Assembly: GCA_020049855.1 (NCBI GenBank)
Contig: JAGVLJ010000038.1
Coordinates: 1-64,000, forward strand
Source: Bacteroidia bacterium
GTDB taxonomy: Bacteria > Bacteroidota > Bacteroidia > UKL13-3
Direction of reading: 5' to 3'
DNA length: 64,000 nucleotides
Shown here: piece after piece, positions 1 through 9,524 of the stretch
Layout of the letters: the number at the start of each line of letters is the position of its first letter
Numbering within the stretch: the stretch's first letter is position 1
Position numbers and translations under genes: made by a program
The notes under the pieces: generated by a model
What the model was told of the DNA's origin: nothing
What the model saw: only the letters and a program-made list of their open reading frames with translations
Databases searched by the model: none

Positions 1-119
1 CTGCGGTAAAAGTTGTGTTCCGGCACCCGGCTGCTGAGCTGAAAACTCGTGAATAATTTCTCGGTATAAGCTTTGTGTCCCTGCATGGGCAAAAGTAAAG
101 TGAAAGCCCATTTTTGCAT
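1..119 (-). CDS. Possible N-terminus of a CDS truncated by the window edge
   Basis: Reverse frame from ATG at 119 reads MQKWAFTLLLPMQGHKAYTEKLFTSFQLSSRVPEHNFYR and is open to the edge. A second frame from ATG at 111 is also open. Confidence 0.25.
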   Translation of the reverse strand, partial: MQKWAFTLLLPMQGHKAYTEKLFTSFQLSSRVPEHNFYR

Positions 120-330
120 TTTTTTCTTTTCAACTTATTCACCTATATTTGAGTTGTGCAACATGCACAGCGTGTTGCCTCAATTGGCGGTGACGCGCAA
201 AATTGAAACTTAGTGCTCCTATCAAACTTTTGTGCTTAGTTGACAATGAAGTGCTCCGAAATCCGCTTCTTCGCCAAGCCGCCAAACGTTAGACAGGATT
301 AAGAAGGGAAGAGGTATTACGGTTAAAAAA

Positions 331-1992
331 TTATTTACCAACTAATTCTTTTGCATTCGCGCGGGCACTATCGGTTGGTTTGGCACCACTCAGCATTTTT
401 GCTATTTCTTCAATACGTTCTTCTTCCTTGAGCAGGCGAATATTGCTGCTGGTACTTTTGCTGTCGCTTTCCTTATATACAAAATAATGCTGGTGTGCCT
501 TGGCTGCAATTTGCGGCAAATGGGTGATGCTTATTACCTGGTGTCGCTGGGCCAGTTGTTTCATTACATCTCCCACCTGGCGGGCCGTTTCGCCCGATAT
601 ACCTGTGTCAATCTCATCAAAAATGAAGGTAGGCAAATCGGCCAAATCAGCAATAACCGTTTTAATACATAACATTAATCGGGACAATTCTCCCCCGGAG
701 GCAATTTTATTTAGCGCCTGATAGGTTGACCCTTTATTGGATGAAAACGAAAGTGAAATGGAGTCGATTCCGTTTGGCCCAAATCCCGCTGCGGGTTGTG
801 TTTCCTGTTTCACTAGAATGGCGGCATTGGGCATACCTACCTGTTTTAATAAGTGGTTGATGCTTTTTTCTAAATCAGGGATATGTTTCTTTCTTTTTAC
901 AGAAATGCTTTGGGCGGTAAGAGCGAGTTCCTTTTGCTGGGCTGAAATTTGCTCCTGTAGTTTTGATATTTGTTCCTGAAGTGAATCAATAGCTCCAATA
1001 TCAGTGTGTAACTGCTGTTGAATATATAGCAATTCGTTAATGCTGTTGCAACGGTGCTTTTTCTGCAACGAATACACCAGGTCGAGGCGGGTAGTTAAAT
1101 ATTCCTGCCTTTGTTTATCGGCATTTATTTCCTGCGCAATATCTTCTGCTTCCTGCGCAATATCTTTCACTTCAATGCGCGCACTATCTATTCGTTTAAA
1201 TAATTCTTCAATACGGCTGTTAAATTTGGCCACGCGTTGCATGTGGGAGCGTGCCTCCTGTAATAGGGAAGTGGCAGCACCTTCCTGTTCGGTAAGCAAC
1301 TGTTGGCACGCATGAAGAGCTGACTGGATATCTTCGGCATTGTTCAGGGTGTTTAGTTCCTGCTCTACCTGTTCCTGTTCTCCGGTTTGCAGGTTAGCTT
1401 CTGCAAGTTCATTCAGCAAAAATTGTTTGTAATCCTGCTCATGTTTAGCCGCATCCTCCTGAGTGGTTAAGTCAAGTAACTTTTTTTGTGTATCAAGGTA
1501 GGTAAAATAAGCAGCACGGTAAGTTTCCACCTCATTTAAAGTCTTACTAAAAATGTCAACCATTTCCATCTGAAACTCCCGGTTATTTAATTCAAGGGTT
1601 TCATGTTGCGAATGAATATCCACTAATTTCTCACCCAATTCTTTTACCAGCGATAAGGTAACTGGTGTATCATTGATAAATGCCCTTGATTTTCCGGCTT
1701 CACTTATTTCTCTTCGAATAATGGTTTCTTCCTCGTAATCCAAATCATGCTGTTTGAAAAATGATTTGAGTTTATAGGAGCCAATCTGAAAGGAGCCCTC
1801 TACAATACATTTTTCTTTTTTGTTCCAGAGTACGCTGATGTCGGCACGCTCACCCAGTATTAATCCTAATGCCCCCATCAAAATGGATTTTCCGGCACCG
1901 GTTTCTCCGGTAATTGCGCTCAGGTTATTGAAGAAGTCAATTTCCAGTTCGCGTATCAGTGCGTAATTGCGAATACGTAAATGTGTTATCAC
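331..1992 (-). CDS. recN: DNA repair protein RecN
   Basis: Walker A GETGAGKS, coiled coil, SGGELSR signature and FDEIDTGISG Walker B typical of RecN. Confidence 0.97.
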   Translation of the reverse strand: MITHLRIRNYALIRELEIDFFNNLSAITGETGAGKSILMGALGLILGERADISVLWNKKEKCIVEGSFQIGSYKLKSFFKQHDLDYEEETIIRREISEAGKSRAFINDTPVTLSLVKELGEKLVDIHSQHETLELNNREFQMEMVDIFSKTLNEVETYRAAYFTYLDTQKKLLDLTTQEDAAKHEQDYKQFLLNELAEANLQTGEQEQVEQELNTLNNAEDIQSALHACQQLLTEQEGAATSLLQEARSHMQRVAKFNSRIEELFKRIDSARIEVKDIAQEAEDIAQEINADKQRQEYLTTRLDLVYSLQKKHRCNSINELLYIQQQLHTDIGAIDSLQEQISKLQEQISAQQKELALTAQSISVKRKKHIPDLEKSINHLLKQVGMPNAAILVKQETQPAAGFGPNGIDSISLSFSSNKGSTYQALNKIASGGELSRLMLCIKTVIADLADLPTFIFDEIDTGISGETARQVGDVMKQLAQRHQVISITHLPQIAAKAHQHYFVYKESDSKSTSSNIRLLKEEERIEEIAKMLSGAKPTDSARANAKELVGK

Positions 1993-2071
1993 AGGATGCT
2001 AAATTAATGGAAGTTTGTTTAACAAACCTTATTGCTACCGGTAAACTTAATCACAGCAGTTCATGGGTTGC

Positions 2072-2971
2072 TCACAAAATTTTCTGGTATTTGTTGATAT
2101 TGGCAATATCAATTTGCGACAGAAGATCTATTATTTTTTGTTTATCGGCATTGGAAGTAAGGCCTTTAAAAATATTCACCAGCTCATCCGATTTGGCATC
2201 GAAAAATGTTTTGAGGTAGATGGAATTAGGTGCAATTTTAAATACTTTTTGAACTTCGGTCAGGCATTTTTGAATATTATCACGTCCCTCTTCCACATTC
2301 TTGCTCATTAAATCTAACCCCATGCGATGGTACTGATAATACGCCTTGCGCAAGGGCTGAAAACGCGGGTTAAAAATATTATCAATGAGCGCATAGCGGT
2401 TACGGGTACTTTTGTTTTCATTTGACTTCCATCCTGGTTCGGGTGATGACTGGCATAGGTTCACAATATTTTGTGCTTTTGTAAAATAAGGTTTACCTCC
2501 CTCGGCTGCATAGGTGTCGTAATCCACACCTAAAATCATGTAAGCATAATAAGCCAGTAAACTGGTAAGATTGCTTAGATTTTGCCCGTCAAAATAATCC
2601 ATTGGCTGAAACTCGGTATAATTAAAAACCCAGTTTTCATCGTTGAAATTAAATATTTGTGAATTGTAATTACTACCAAATACCGGTCTTCGTGATTGAA
2701 TTTGTGCCGTAGCTCTGAAACTTCCGGGTAAGCTAAATTCGTTTACTACAATGGTAATGGTACAATCAATCCGTTCGTTGTCCTGAATTTTATCGGTTGC
2801 CCATTTGCGGGTATTCATAAATTCCCGAATGGAATTTTCTAGTTTTTTAAAAATGCTTTTGTCTGTGAGTTGAACTTGATCGGCATTTACGGTAACCGTA
2901 CATTTGAAATCCTGTGCCTTTGCTGCAACGCCAAGAAATAGTAAGGCCAAGAAAACGCTATGTTTAATCAT
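2072..2971 (-). CDS. DUF4835 / PorD-like type IX secretion associated protein
   Basis: Signal peptide MIKHSVFLALLFLGVAAKAQ; DUF4835-like sequence (FKCTVTVNADQVQ...); recN-porD-coaBC-rpoZ-bamD neighbourhood. Confidence 0.85.
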   Translation of the reverse strand: MIKHSVFLALLFLGVAAKAQDFKCTVTVNADQVQLTDKSIFKKLENSIREFMNTRKWATDKIQDNERIDCTITIVVNEFSLPGSFRATAQIQSRRPVFGSNYNSQIFNFNDENWVFNYTEFQPMDYFDGQNLSNLTSLLAYYAYMILGVDYDTYAAEGGKPYFTKAQNIVNLCQSSPEPGWKSNENKSTRNRYALIDNIFNPRFQPLRKAYYQYHRMGLDLMSKNVEEGRDNIQKCLTEVQKVFKIAPNSIYLKTFFDAKSDELVNIFKGLTSNADKQKIIDLLSQIDIANINKYQKIL

Positions 2972-4173
2972 GCTAAGAGTTGAATCACCTTATTAACGAT
3001 ATCTCTTGCAACTTCTTGTTTACTTTTAAGAGGGAAGGTAGAAGTTCCCAGATTTTTATCAATAACTGTAACCTGATTGGTTTCGTGTTTAAAACCCGAT
3101 CCCTTGTTTTTTAAGGAATTAAGAACAATAAAATCCAAATTCTTGTTATGCAGTTTTTTCTTCGCATTTTCAATCTCATTGTCAGTTTCCAGAGCAAAGC
3201 CTACCAATACCTGATTTCGGGTTTTGTTTTTACCCAGTTCGGCCAAAATATCTTTGGTTTTCTTTAATTTCAGAGTAAGTCCTGTACTGCTTTTTTTAAT
3301 TTTTCGGATTTCCACTTTTTGCGGGGTAAAATCAGCCACCGCAGCCGACATGACCGCAACCTGCGATTTGCGAAATTCTTTTACGGTAGTATTAAACATA
3401 TCGGCAGCCGATACTACATCAATGCGTTTAATATTAGGATGATGATGCTTTTCGTCAGTTGGGCCGGTAATCAAAATTACCTGTGCTCCGTGGGCGGCAA
3501 AATCTTCGGCCAATGCAAATCCCATTTTGCCACTTGAATGATTTCCGATAAATCGAACGGGATCGATATTCTCGTAAGTTGGACCTGCAGTAACCAATAC
3601 CCTTTTTCCTTTGAGCAAGGTATCATCGGTGAGCGCATTGGTTATTTTTTCCAGTATATGTTCGGGTTCAGCCATTCGCCCTTTGCCATTCAGTCCGCTG
3701 GCTAATTCTCCGTCTTCAGCTTCTAAAACAATATGACCGAAGGATTGCAGTTTTTTAAGGTTGGCTGTTACAGCGGGGTGCGCGTGCATATCCAAATCCA
3801 TGCCGGGAGCAATAAATGTTTTGCAACGTGCCGAAAGGTAAACAGCCAGCAACAGGTTATCACAAATACCATTGGCCATTTTGCCAATGGTATTGGCGGT
3901 GGCCGGGGCTATCAGCAACAAATCGGCCCATAGTCCTAATTCCACATGATTGTTCCATGTGCCAACTCCTGATGACGAAAAGGAACTTAGAACCGGATTT
4001 TTAGAAAGCGTAGCCAGAGTAAGCGGGGTTATAAATTCTTTGGCATCAGAAGTCATCACTACTTTCACCTCGGCACCATTTTTCACCAGCAGGCGAATGA
4101 GAAAGGCCGATTTATAGGCAGCTATACTTCCGGTAACCCCAAGCAGAATTTTTTTTCCGGCCAGTAGCATCAC
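2968..4173 (-). CDS. coaBC: Bifunctional phosphopantothenoylcysteine decarboxylase/phosphopantothenate-cysteine ligase
   Basis: GKKILLGVTGSIAAYKS, PATANTIGKMANGICDNLL, VTAGPTYENIDPVRFIGNHSSGKMG motifs. Confidence 0.97.
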   Translation of the reverse strand: MMLLAGKKILLGVTGSIAAYKSAFLIRLLVKNGAEVKVVMTSDAKEFITPLTLATLSKNPVLSSFSSSGVGTWNNHVELGLWADLLLIAPATANTIGKMANGICDNLLLAVYLSARCKTFIAPGMDLDMHAHPAVTANLKKLQSFGHIVLEAEDGELASGLNGKGRMAEPEHILEKITNALTDDTLLKGKRVLVTAGPTYENIDPVRFIGNHSSGKMGFALAEDFAAHGAQVILITGPTDEKHHHPNIKRIDVVSAADMFNTTVKEFRKSQVAVMSAAVADFTPQKVEIRKIKKSSTGLTLKLKKTKDILAELGKNKTRNQVLVGFALETDNEIENAKKKLHNKNLDFIVLNSLKNKGSGFKHETNQVTVIDKNLGTSTFPLKSKQEVARDIVNKVIQLLA

Positions 4174-4509
4174 TTACTTTTTATTTTCTTTTGATGGGTT
4201 TCGGTAATAAACTTTGTCGTTCATGAATTCTTCGGTGGCAATCATTACCGGTTTCGGAAGTCTTTCATAAAAGGTAGATATTTCTATTTGTTCACGGTTT
4301 TCAAATACTTCTTCAAGCGTGTCACTGTCTGAGGCAAATTCATGAAGTTTGTTAGTGAGTTCTTCTTTTAGTTGCGAAGAAATTTGGTTGGCACGTTTCG
4401 AAATAATTGCAATTGATTCATACACGTTTCCGGTTTTGTCTTCCAACTTTGTCATGTCGCGCGGAATGGTGCTGGTTGGTACGTTTTGATACTGTGAAAT
4501 GTTGGCCAT
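4174..4509 (-). CDS. rpoZ: DNA-directed RNA polymerase omega / Rpb6-like subunit
   Basis: Short protein between coaBC and bamD with GNVYESIAIISKRANQI omega-like core. Confidence 0.8.
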   Translation of the reverse strand: MANISQYQNVPTSTIPRDMTKLEDKTGNVYESIAIISKRANQISSQLKEELTNKLHEFASDSDTLEEVFENREQIEISTFYERLPKPVMIATEEFMNDKVYYRNPSKENKK

Positions 4510-4527
4510 ATGATTTATTTATTTAAA

Positions 4528-5325
4528 TTATTTATCAGATTTAGTAAGCAATATTACCGTGTGTTTTGAAATTTCATCGGCATCTTTTCTGTATTTGCTG
4601 CTTGGGTAGTTTTCTATAAAAGCCGTGTAGGAGGTAATGGCTTGTTGCAGGCGATCTTTTTTCTTTTCTTCCACACTGTTTTTGGCAAGCAGGTAAGTCG
4701 ATTTCAAAATTAAGAACTCCAACTCTTCGCGTTGAGGTAATTCAGGGTAATCTTTGAGTACATTATTTAGCGTAATGATGGCCGCTTTGTAATCTTCAAT
4801 GCGATAGTACATTTTAGCATTGCGATAAGCCTTAAAGGAAAGAGTGCCTCGCAATACATCAATATTGGTATTACATTCAGAAATATATTTGCTGTCAGGG
4901 AAAATATTGGTGAATAGTTTAAATTCTTCTATGGCTTTGAAAATATTACTCGGATCAAGTTCGGCCGCATAAGTATCTTTCATTAGGCAGGTGGCGTACA
5001 TAAAATAACATTCCTCTACCCGTTTCCCGCTCGGAAAATTTTCAACATAGGTTTTAAAGAGGTAACCCCCGATGGTATAATTTCTCAATTCAAAATTGCA
5101 GTAAGCATTGTAGTAAAGCATTTCCTCCGCTTTGTCGCTGTTGTTGTAATAATCCTGAAGTTGCTCATATAGGGTAAGCGCCCGGTAGTAGTCTTTTTTT
5201 GCATAGTACTTTTCGGCTGCTGCCAGTTTTTTGGGGTAGTCGCTGCTTTTTACCAAACTGTTGAACCTGCTGCACGAGCTCACCAGCAAAAGACTGAAAA
5301 GAAATATGGTTACTTGTGTACGCAC
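4528..5325 (-). CDS. bamD: Outer membrane assembly lipoprotein BamD
   Basis: Lipoprotein signal (LLLVSSCSRF) followed by TPR-like repeats typical of BamD. Confidence 0.92.
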   Translation of the reverse strand: MRTQVTIFLFSLLLVSSCSRFNSLVKSSDYPKKLAAAEKYYAKKDYYRALTLYEQLQDYYNNSDKAEEMLYYNAYCNFELRNYTIGGYLFKTYVENFPSGKRVEECYFMYATCLMKDTYAAELDPSNIFKAIEEFKLFTNIFPDSKYISECNTNIDVLRGTLSFKAYRNAKMYYRIEDYKAAIITLNNVLKDYPELPQREELEFLILKSTYLLAKNSVEEKKKDRLQQAITSYTAFIENYPSSKYRKDADEISKHTVILLTKSDK

Positions 5326-5434
5326 TTTTTACGAAACTGCAAAAGTAATGGAAATATTGCCCCTTTTGCAAGCTTTTTTCATATACAAAATTTCATGATG
5401 GAGCAACGGAACAATCTTTGTAAATTAGGCCGAC

Positions 5435-5986
5435 ATGTTCGGTCGGATATTACTCAGTTTTATTTTACTTAGTGTCTGTTATCTTCCTAAGGCTCAGCAG
5501 CAGGCCGATGTATATAAACATCGTATCGATTCAATGATTGCAGCCGATTCTCTTACTGATGCGGCCAAAATTGAATTTGTACGTCCATCAAAAACAACCC
5601 GCGAGGCATTAGTTCGGTATGCTAAGGAGTTTATGGGGTTGCGTTACAAAAGGGGAGGTGGAAGCAAAAATGGGTTTGATTGCTCGGGTTTTACCTCATA
5701 CATTTTTGCCAATTTCGGTGTAAAATTGCCTCATACATCTTCCGGCCAGTCACTTTATGGGATTGATGTGCCCTTAGGCAAACTCATGAAAGGGGATTTG
5801 GTTTTTTTTAAAGGAGCTAATATGCGTAAAAAATCAATAGGGCATGTGGGGGTAGTGATTTCTGAAAAGGGCGAGCCAGTACAATTTATCCATTCGTCTA
5901 CTTCAGAAGGGATTCGAATTGATAATCTTAGTTCGTATTACTACCGCCTTCGTTTTGTGAAAGGGAAACGTATTTTGTTTGAATAG
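5435..5986 (+). CDS. NlpC/P60 (C40) cell wall endopeptidase
   Basis: Signal peptide; FDCSGFTSYIF catalytic Cys motif and IGHVGVVI His motif. Confidence 0.93.
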   Translation: MFGRILLSFILLSVCYLPKAQQQADVYKHRIDSMIAADSLTDAAKIEFVRPSKTTREALVRYAKEFMGLRYKRGGGSKNGFDCSGFTSYIFANFGVKLPHTSSGQSLYGIDVPLGKLMKGDLVFFKGANMRKKSIGHVGVVISEKGEPVQFIHSSTSEGIRIDNLSSYYYRLRFVKGKRILFE

Positions 5987-5989
5987 TAC

Positions 5990-7348
5990 TTACTCAATAT
6001 GGTATTCTTTCATCAATCGGTAAATAGTTGATTTTCCTATATCAAGTTTACGGGCTACATGTAAAATATTGTGATTATATTTATCCAAAAAATGTTTCAA
6101 AATTTTAATTTCATATTCACGCATTGTAAGCTCCTCCATCATTATTTCGCTGGCTTTTGAACTTCGTGTAAACTGAATATCGTTTTGTGAAATCCGTTGA
6201 CCAGCACTCATAACGGCTGCCAAATCCATCACAGCCTTTAGTTCCCTTACGTTACCCGGATAGTGGTAGCGAAGTAAGGTATCAATTGCGTCCTTATCCA
6301 GTTGGAATTTTGGGAGTTTGTTTTGTCTGGAGAAGTCATCCAGAAAATGTTTAGCTAATAAAACAATATCGTTATTGCGGTTTCTTAAGGGTGGTAAATG
6401 AATCGGTAATCCAAGCAAGCGGTAATATAAATCCTGTCGGAAATTGCCTCTATCTACCTCTTCCAGCAAATTGCGGTGGGTAGCAACAATAATTCGGGCT
6501 TTCATAGGAACCAGTTCGTTGCCTCCCACACGTGTCATTTCTTTTTCTTGCAGCACACGCAGCAATTTTGCCTGCATATCCATGGTCATTTCGCCAATTT
6601 CATCTAGAAAAATAGTTCCTTTTTCGGCTGTTTCAAATCGCCCTATTTTTCGCGAAACAGCACCAGTAAACGAACCTTTCTCATGACCGAATAATTCACT
6701 TTCTATTAATTCACGTGGAATGGCCGTAACATTGATAGCAACAAACGGTTCTTTTTTTCTCATCGAATTGTAGTGAATAGCTTTTGCCACTACTTCTTTC
6801 CCTGTTCCAGTTTCACCGTAAATGGAAACAGTAATATCTGTTTTTACGGCTTTTTCCATTAGGCGAAAAACAGCCTTCATCGGGTCGCTGTTACCTATAA
6901 TACTTGTTTGAAAATCATAACTCTTCACTAACTCCGCTTTCAGGCTGTCGATCTCAATTTTTAACTCGTTTTTTGCACGAATATTATTGATGGTATTGAG
7001 CAGTCGCGTTTTTGTGTCGTTGTCTTTAGTGATATAGTCGTATGCTCCTTCTTTCAGTAGGTTTACGGCCGTTGAAATGTCTGTTTGCCCCGAGAGAATA
7101 ATTACATTAATATCCGGGTCAAAATTTTTAACTTTTTTCAATACCTCTGCCCCCGTCATATCAGTAAGAGAATAATCAAGGGTAATCACATCGGGCTTTT
7201 GGTGCAGGTTGTTAATGCAGTCTTTTCCGGTTTTAAATTCAAAAATTTCGTGGTCAGGATTTAGTTCAAGAATGTATTTTAACATGCGGCTGTACACTGC
7301 ATCATCTTCCACCATAAAGATCCTGAGGGTTTGGTTATTTTTATTCAT
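5990..7348 (-). CDS. Sigma-54 dependent response regulator (REC-AAA+-HTH)
   Basis: REC domain, GETGTGKE Walker A, GAFTGA loop, C-terminal HTH. Confidence 0.96.
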   Translation of the reverse strand: MNKNNQTLRIFMVEDDAVYSRMLKYILELNPDHEIFEFKTGKDCINNLHQKPDVITLDYSLTDMTGAEVLKKVKNFDPDINVIILSGQTDISTAVNLLKEGAYDYITKDNDTKTRLLNTINNIRAKNELKIEIDSLKAELVKSYDFQTSIIGNSDPMKAVFRLMEKAVKTDITVSIYGETGTGKEVVAKAIHYNSMRKKEPFVAINVTAIPRELIESELFGHEKGSFTGAVSRKIGRFETAEKGTIFLDEIGEMTMDMQAKLLRVLQEKEMTRVGGNELVPMKARIIVATHRNLLEEVDRGNFRQDLYYRLLGLPIHLPPLRNRNNDIVLLAKHFLDDFSRQNKLPKFQLDKDAIDTLLRYHYPGNVRELKAVMDLAAVMSAGQRISQNDIQFTRSSKASEIMMEELTMREYEIKILKHFLDKYNHNILHVARKLDIGKSTIYRLMKEYHIE

Positions 7349-7357
7349 CGAGTAGGG

Positions 7358-7984
7358 TTAGTTGTTTTTAAAAGCCCCGTAAAATTCTGCTGATGAGAGG
7401 GCAATTGAAGTTCCGTTGATGTCATACACTGAACATGAAAATCCTATACGTACATCAAGCACAGTAACACCGGAAACATATTTTTTTTTCACTTCAGTAA
7501 TTGTAAAAGTGCTCCCATTTTGGTCTCCGTTAAGGGTGCTCCATTTTTTTCCGTTTTCATCCGTCCATTCAATGGTAATTCCCTGCGTATTGAAAGGGCC
7601 GGTGTAAAAGTAATCACCTAGTTGAAAGAATGTTTCAAATTCTTTGTCAGTTGGAGAAGGAGGGCCATGTTTAAGAATTCCTTTCGAGATAACTAACGAG
7701 TTTTGGTTATTCCCCGGCCTGCCCAGCGTACTGCTGAAGGCAACTGTTGGTGAATCGGGTGGGCTAGCAGGTGTTTTTACATTTAATGTCGAATTGATAT
7801 AACTGTTTAATCCATCATAAAGGGTGAAATCTACGCTTCCAACTGTGCCAATAAAATGATAAAGGTAAGTCGAGTCAACGGGGTCTGGCTTTTTAGGTAT
7901 AATGGGCTCGTCAATGGGGTATTTTTTACAGGAGGCGGCAAAAAGTCCCAAAAGGCCGACAAACAAAACAAACCGCTTAAGCAT
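7358..7984 (-). CDS. Hypothetical lipoprotein
   Basis: Signal peptide with lipobox MLKRFVLFVGLLGLFAASCKK. Confidence 0.8.
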   Translation of the reverse strand: MLKRFVLFVGLLGLFAASCKKYPIDEPIIPKKPDPVDSTYLYHFIGTVGSVDFTLYDGLNSYINSTLNVKTPASPPDSPTVAFSSTLGRPGNNQNSLVISKGILKHGPPSPTDKEFETFFQLGDYFYTGPFNTQGITIEWTDENGKKWSTLNGDQNGSTFTITEVKKKYVSGVTVLDVRIGFSCSVYDINGTSIALSSAEFYGAFKNN

Positions 7985-8011
7985 GGCTCAAATTTAGGAA
8001 AAAGTATGATT

Positions 8012-8368
8012 TTAGGAAAGATTATAATCCTTTTCCATTTGCGAGATTGCTTCGAGAATTTGGACGCGAACTTCCTCAAAGGTTTGCTTAACAAGTTCCC
8101 ATCGCACTTGTGATAGTGTTTCCATCTCTAAAAAGTTGAGTTTTTCGGCCGCCCCGGAAATACAATACGTATTCATATTTGGCTTAATGGAGTGAGCCAA
8201 TTTATTTATCCGAATGCTATCTTTCCGGGCAATAGATGCTTCTAAATCGAGTAGCAGGGTTCGGGAATTGGATACAAATAATTCTATCATTTCTCTGATA
8301 AAAATTTCGTTGTTATCGGAGAGTTCTTTTAAAGCCTGAATAGAATATAAATGTTGAGACATGGCCAT
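8012..8368 (-). CDS. Hpt (histidine phosphotransfer) domain protein
   Basis: Small helical protein with KLAHSIKPNMNTYCI (HxxKPN) motif. Confidence 0.85.
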   Translation of the reverse strand: MAMSQHLYSIQALKELSDNNEIFIREMIELFVSNSRTLLLDLEASIARKDSIRINKLAHSIKPNMNTYCISGAAEKLNFLEMETLSQVRWELVKQTFEEVRVQILEAISQMEKDYNLS

Positions 8369-8448
8369 ATTTAGCTGCTAAAAGGGTTCAATTAATTTTG
8401 TATTTTCCAGTACAAATTTAGCCTGTTTTAGGGGGAAAAATGCAATTA

Positions 8449-9459
8449 TCAATTGGCCATATGTTTTTCATTTTTCAAAATGCGTTCCAGAGTCCAGTCT
8501 ATCCGCCCTGCAAACGGGTGTTTCCTTTTATCGCAATTGCTCAGTAAACAGATTTTGCATGAATGTGGCAGGCATGGGTCGGCATGCACAAACAACTCTA
8601 CTTTGTTTGGAAATTCATCTCTGAAAATGTCTTCAAATTGCCGCACCTCCTGATGCGCCCGGTCAAGATCCCAAAACCAGGGCAAGGTCATGTGGCAGTC
8701 AATATGGTAAGCACTTCCGTATTTCAAAATTCTCAAATTATGAATATCAATCCATTCCTTTTGTCTTTTTTGATTTATTATGACTTCAATTTCCTTGAGA
8801 GTTTCGGTATCGGTTTCATCCATTAATCCGGCCATACTTTTTCGCAGTAACTTATAGCCGGTGAGCATAATCATTACGGCAAAAATAATGGCCAGTAAAC
8901 TGTCAATCCAACCAATACCTGTAATGTAAATTAACAAAAGCCCGGCAAATAAACCTACACTTGAATAGGTATCACTGAGCAAATGTTTTCCATCAGCAGT
9001 GAGTGTCATACTCCTTGATTTTTCTCCAGCTTTTACCAACATTCGTCCCATTATGAAATTAATAAGTCCTGACACACCTATTAGCACAATACCGTAATCC
9101 ATACTATGCACCTGAGTTTTATGAATGAGTGATATCATTGCCTTAATTAGAATTGAAATTCCGGCAATTAGAATCATGGCTCCTTCAAATCCGGCCGAAA
9201 AAAATTCAATTTTCCCATGTCCGTACGGATGGTTTTCGTCTTTAGGTTGCGCAGCATAATATAAACTGAAAATAGCAAATGCTCCCGCAATTACGTTGAT
9301 AATTGATTCCAATGCATCACTGAAAATTGCATTGGAATGGGTAAGGTAATATGCCAGAAATTTTAAGCCCATCACCAAAACCCCTCCCATCACCACGCGC
9401 TTCAGCAATGCTATATGTTTTTGTAAGAGTGCAGTATGTTCTTGTTGAATATGTTCCAT
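8449..9459 (-). CDS. Cation diffusion facilitator family transporter
   Basis: SDALESIINVIAG and HPYGHGKIEFFSA motifs, several TM segments, C-terminal cytoplasmic domain. Confidence 0.95.
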   Translation of the reverse strand: MEHIQQEHTALLQKHIALLKRVVMGGVLVMGLKFLAYYLTHSNAIFSDALESIINVIAGAFAIFSLYYAAQPKDENHPYGHGKIEFFSAGFEGAMILIAGISILIKAMISLIHKTQVHSMDYGIVLIGVSGLINFIMGRMLVKAGEKSRSMTLTADGKHLLSDTYSSVGLFAGLLLIYITGIGWIDSLLAIIFAVMIMLTGYKLLRKSMAGLMDETDTETLKEIEVIINQKRQKEWIDIHNLRILKYGSAYHIDCHMTLPWFWDLDRAHQEVRQFEDIFRDEFPNKVELFVHADPCLPHSCKICLLSNCDKRKHPFAGRIDWTLERILKNEKHMAN

Positions 9460-9524
9460 GCTTATTAAGCAACAAAGGTAAACCGAACTATAAGTTTAAC
9501 AAGCAAGTTGATTAGTGATGTTTG

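Noticed and set aside
5800-5812. T8 run in the NlpC/P60 gene as a phase-variation tract
   Set aside because: In frame within a conserved motif (GDLVFFKGA); no competing start or stop arrangement.
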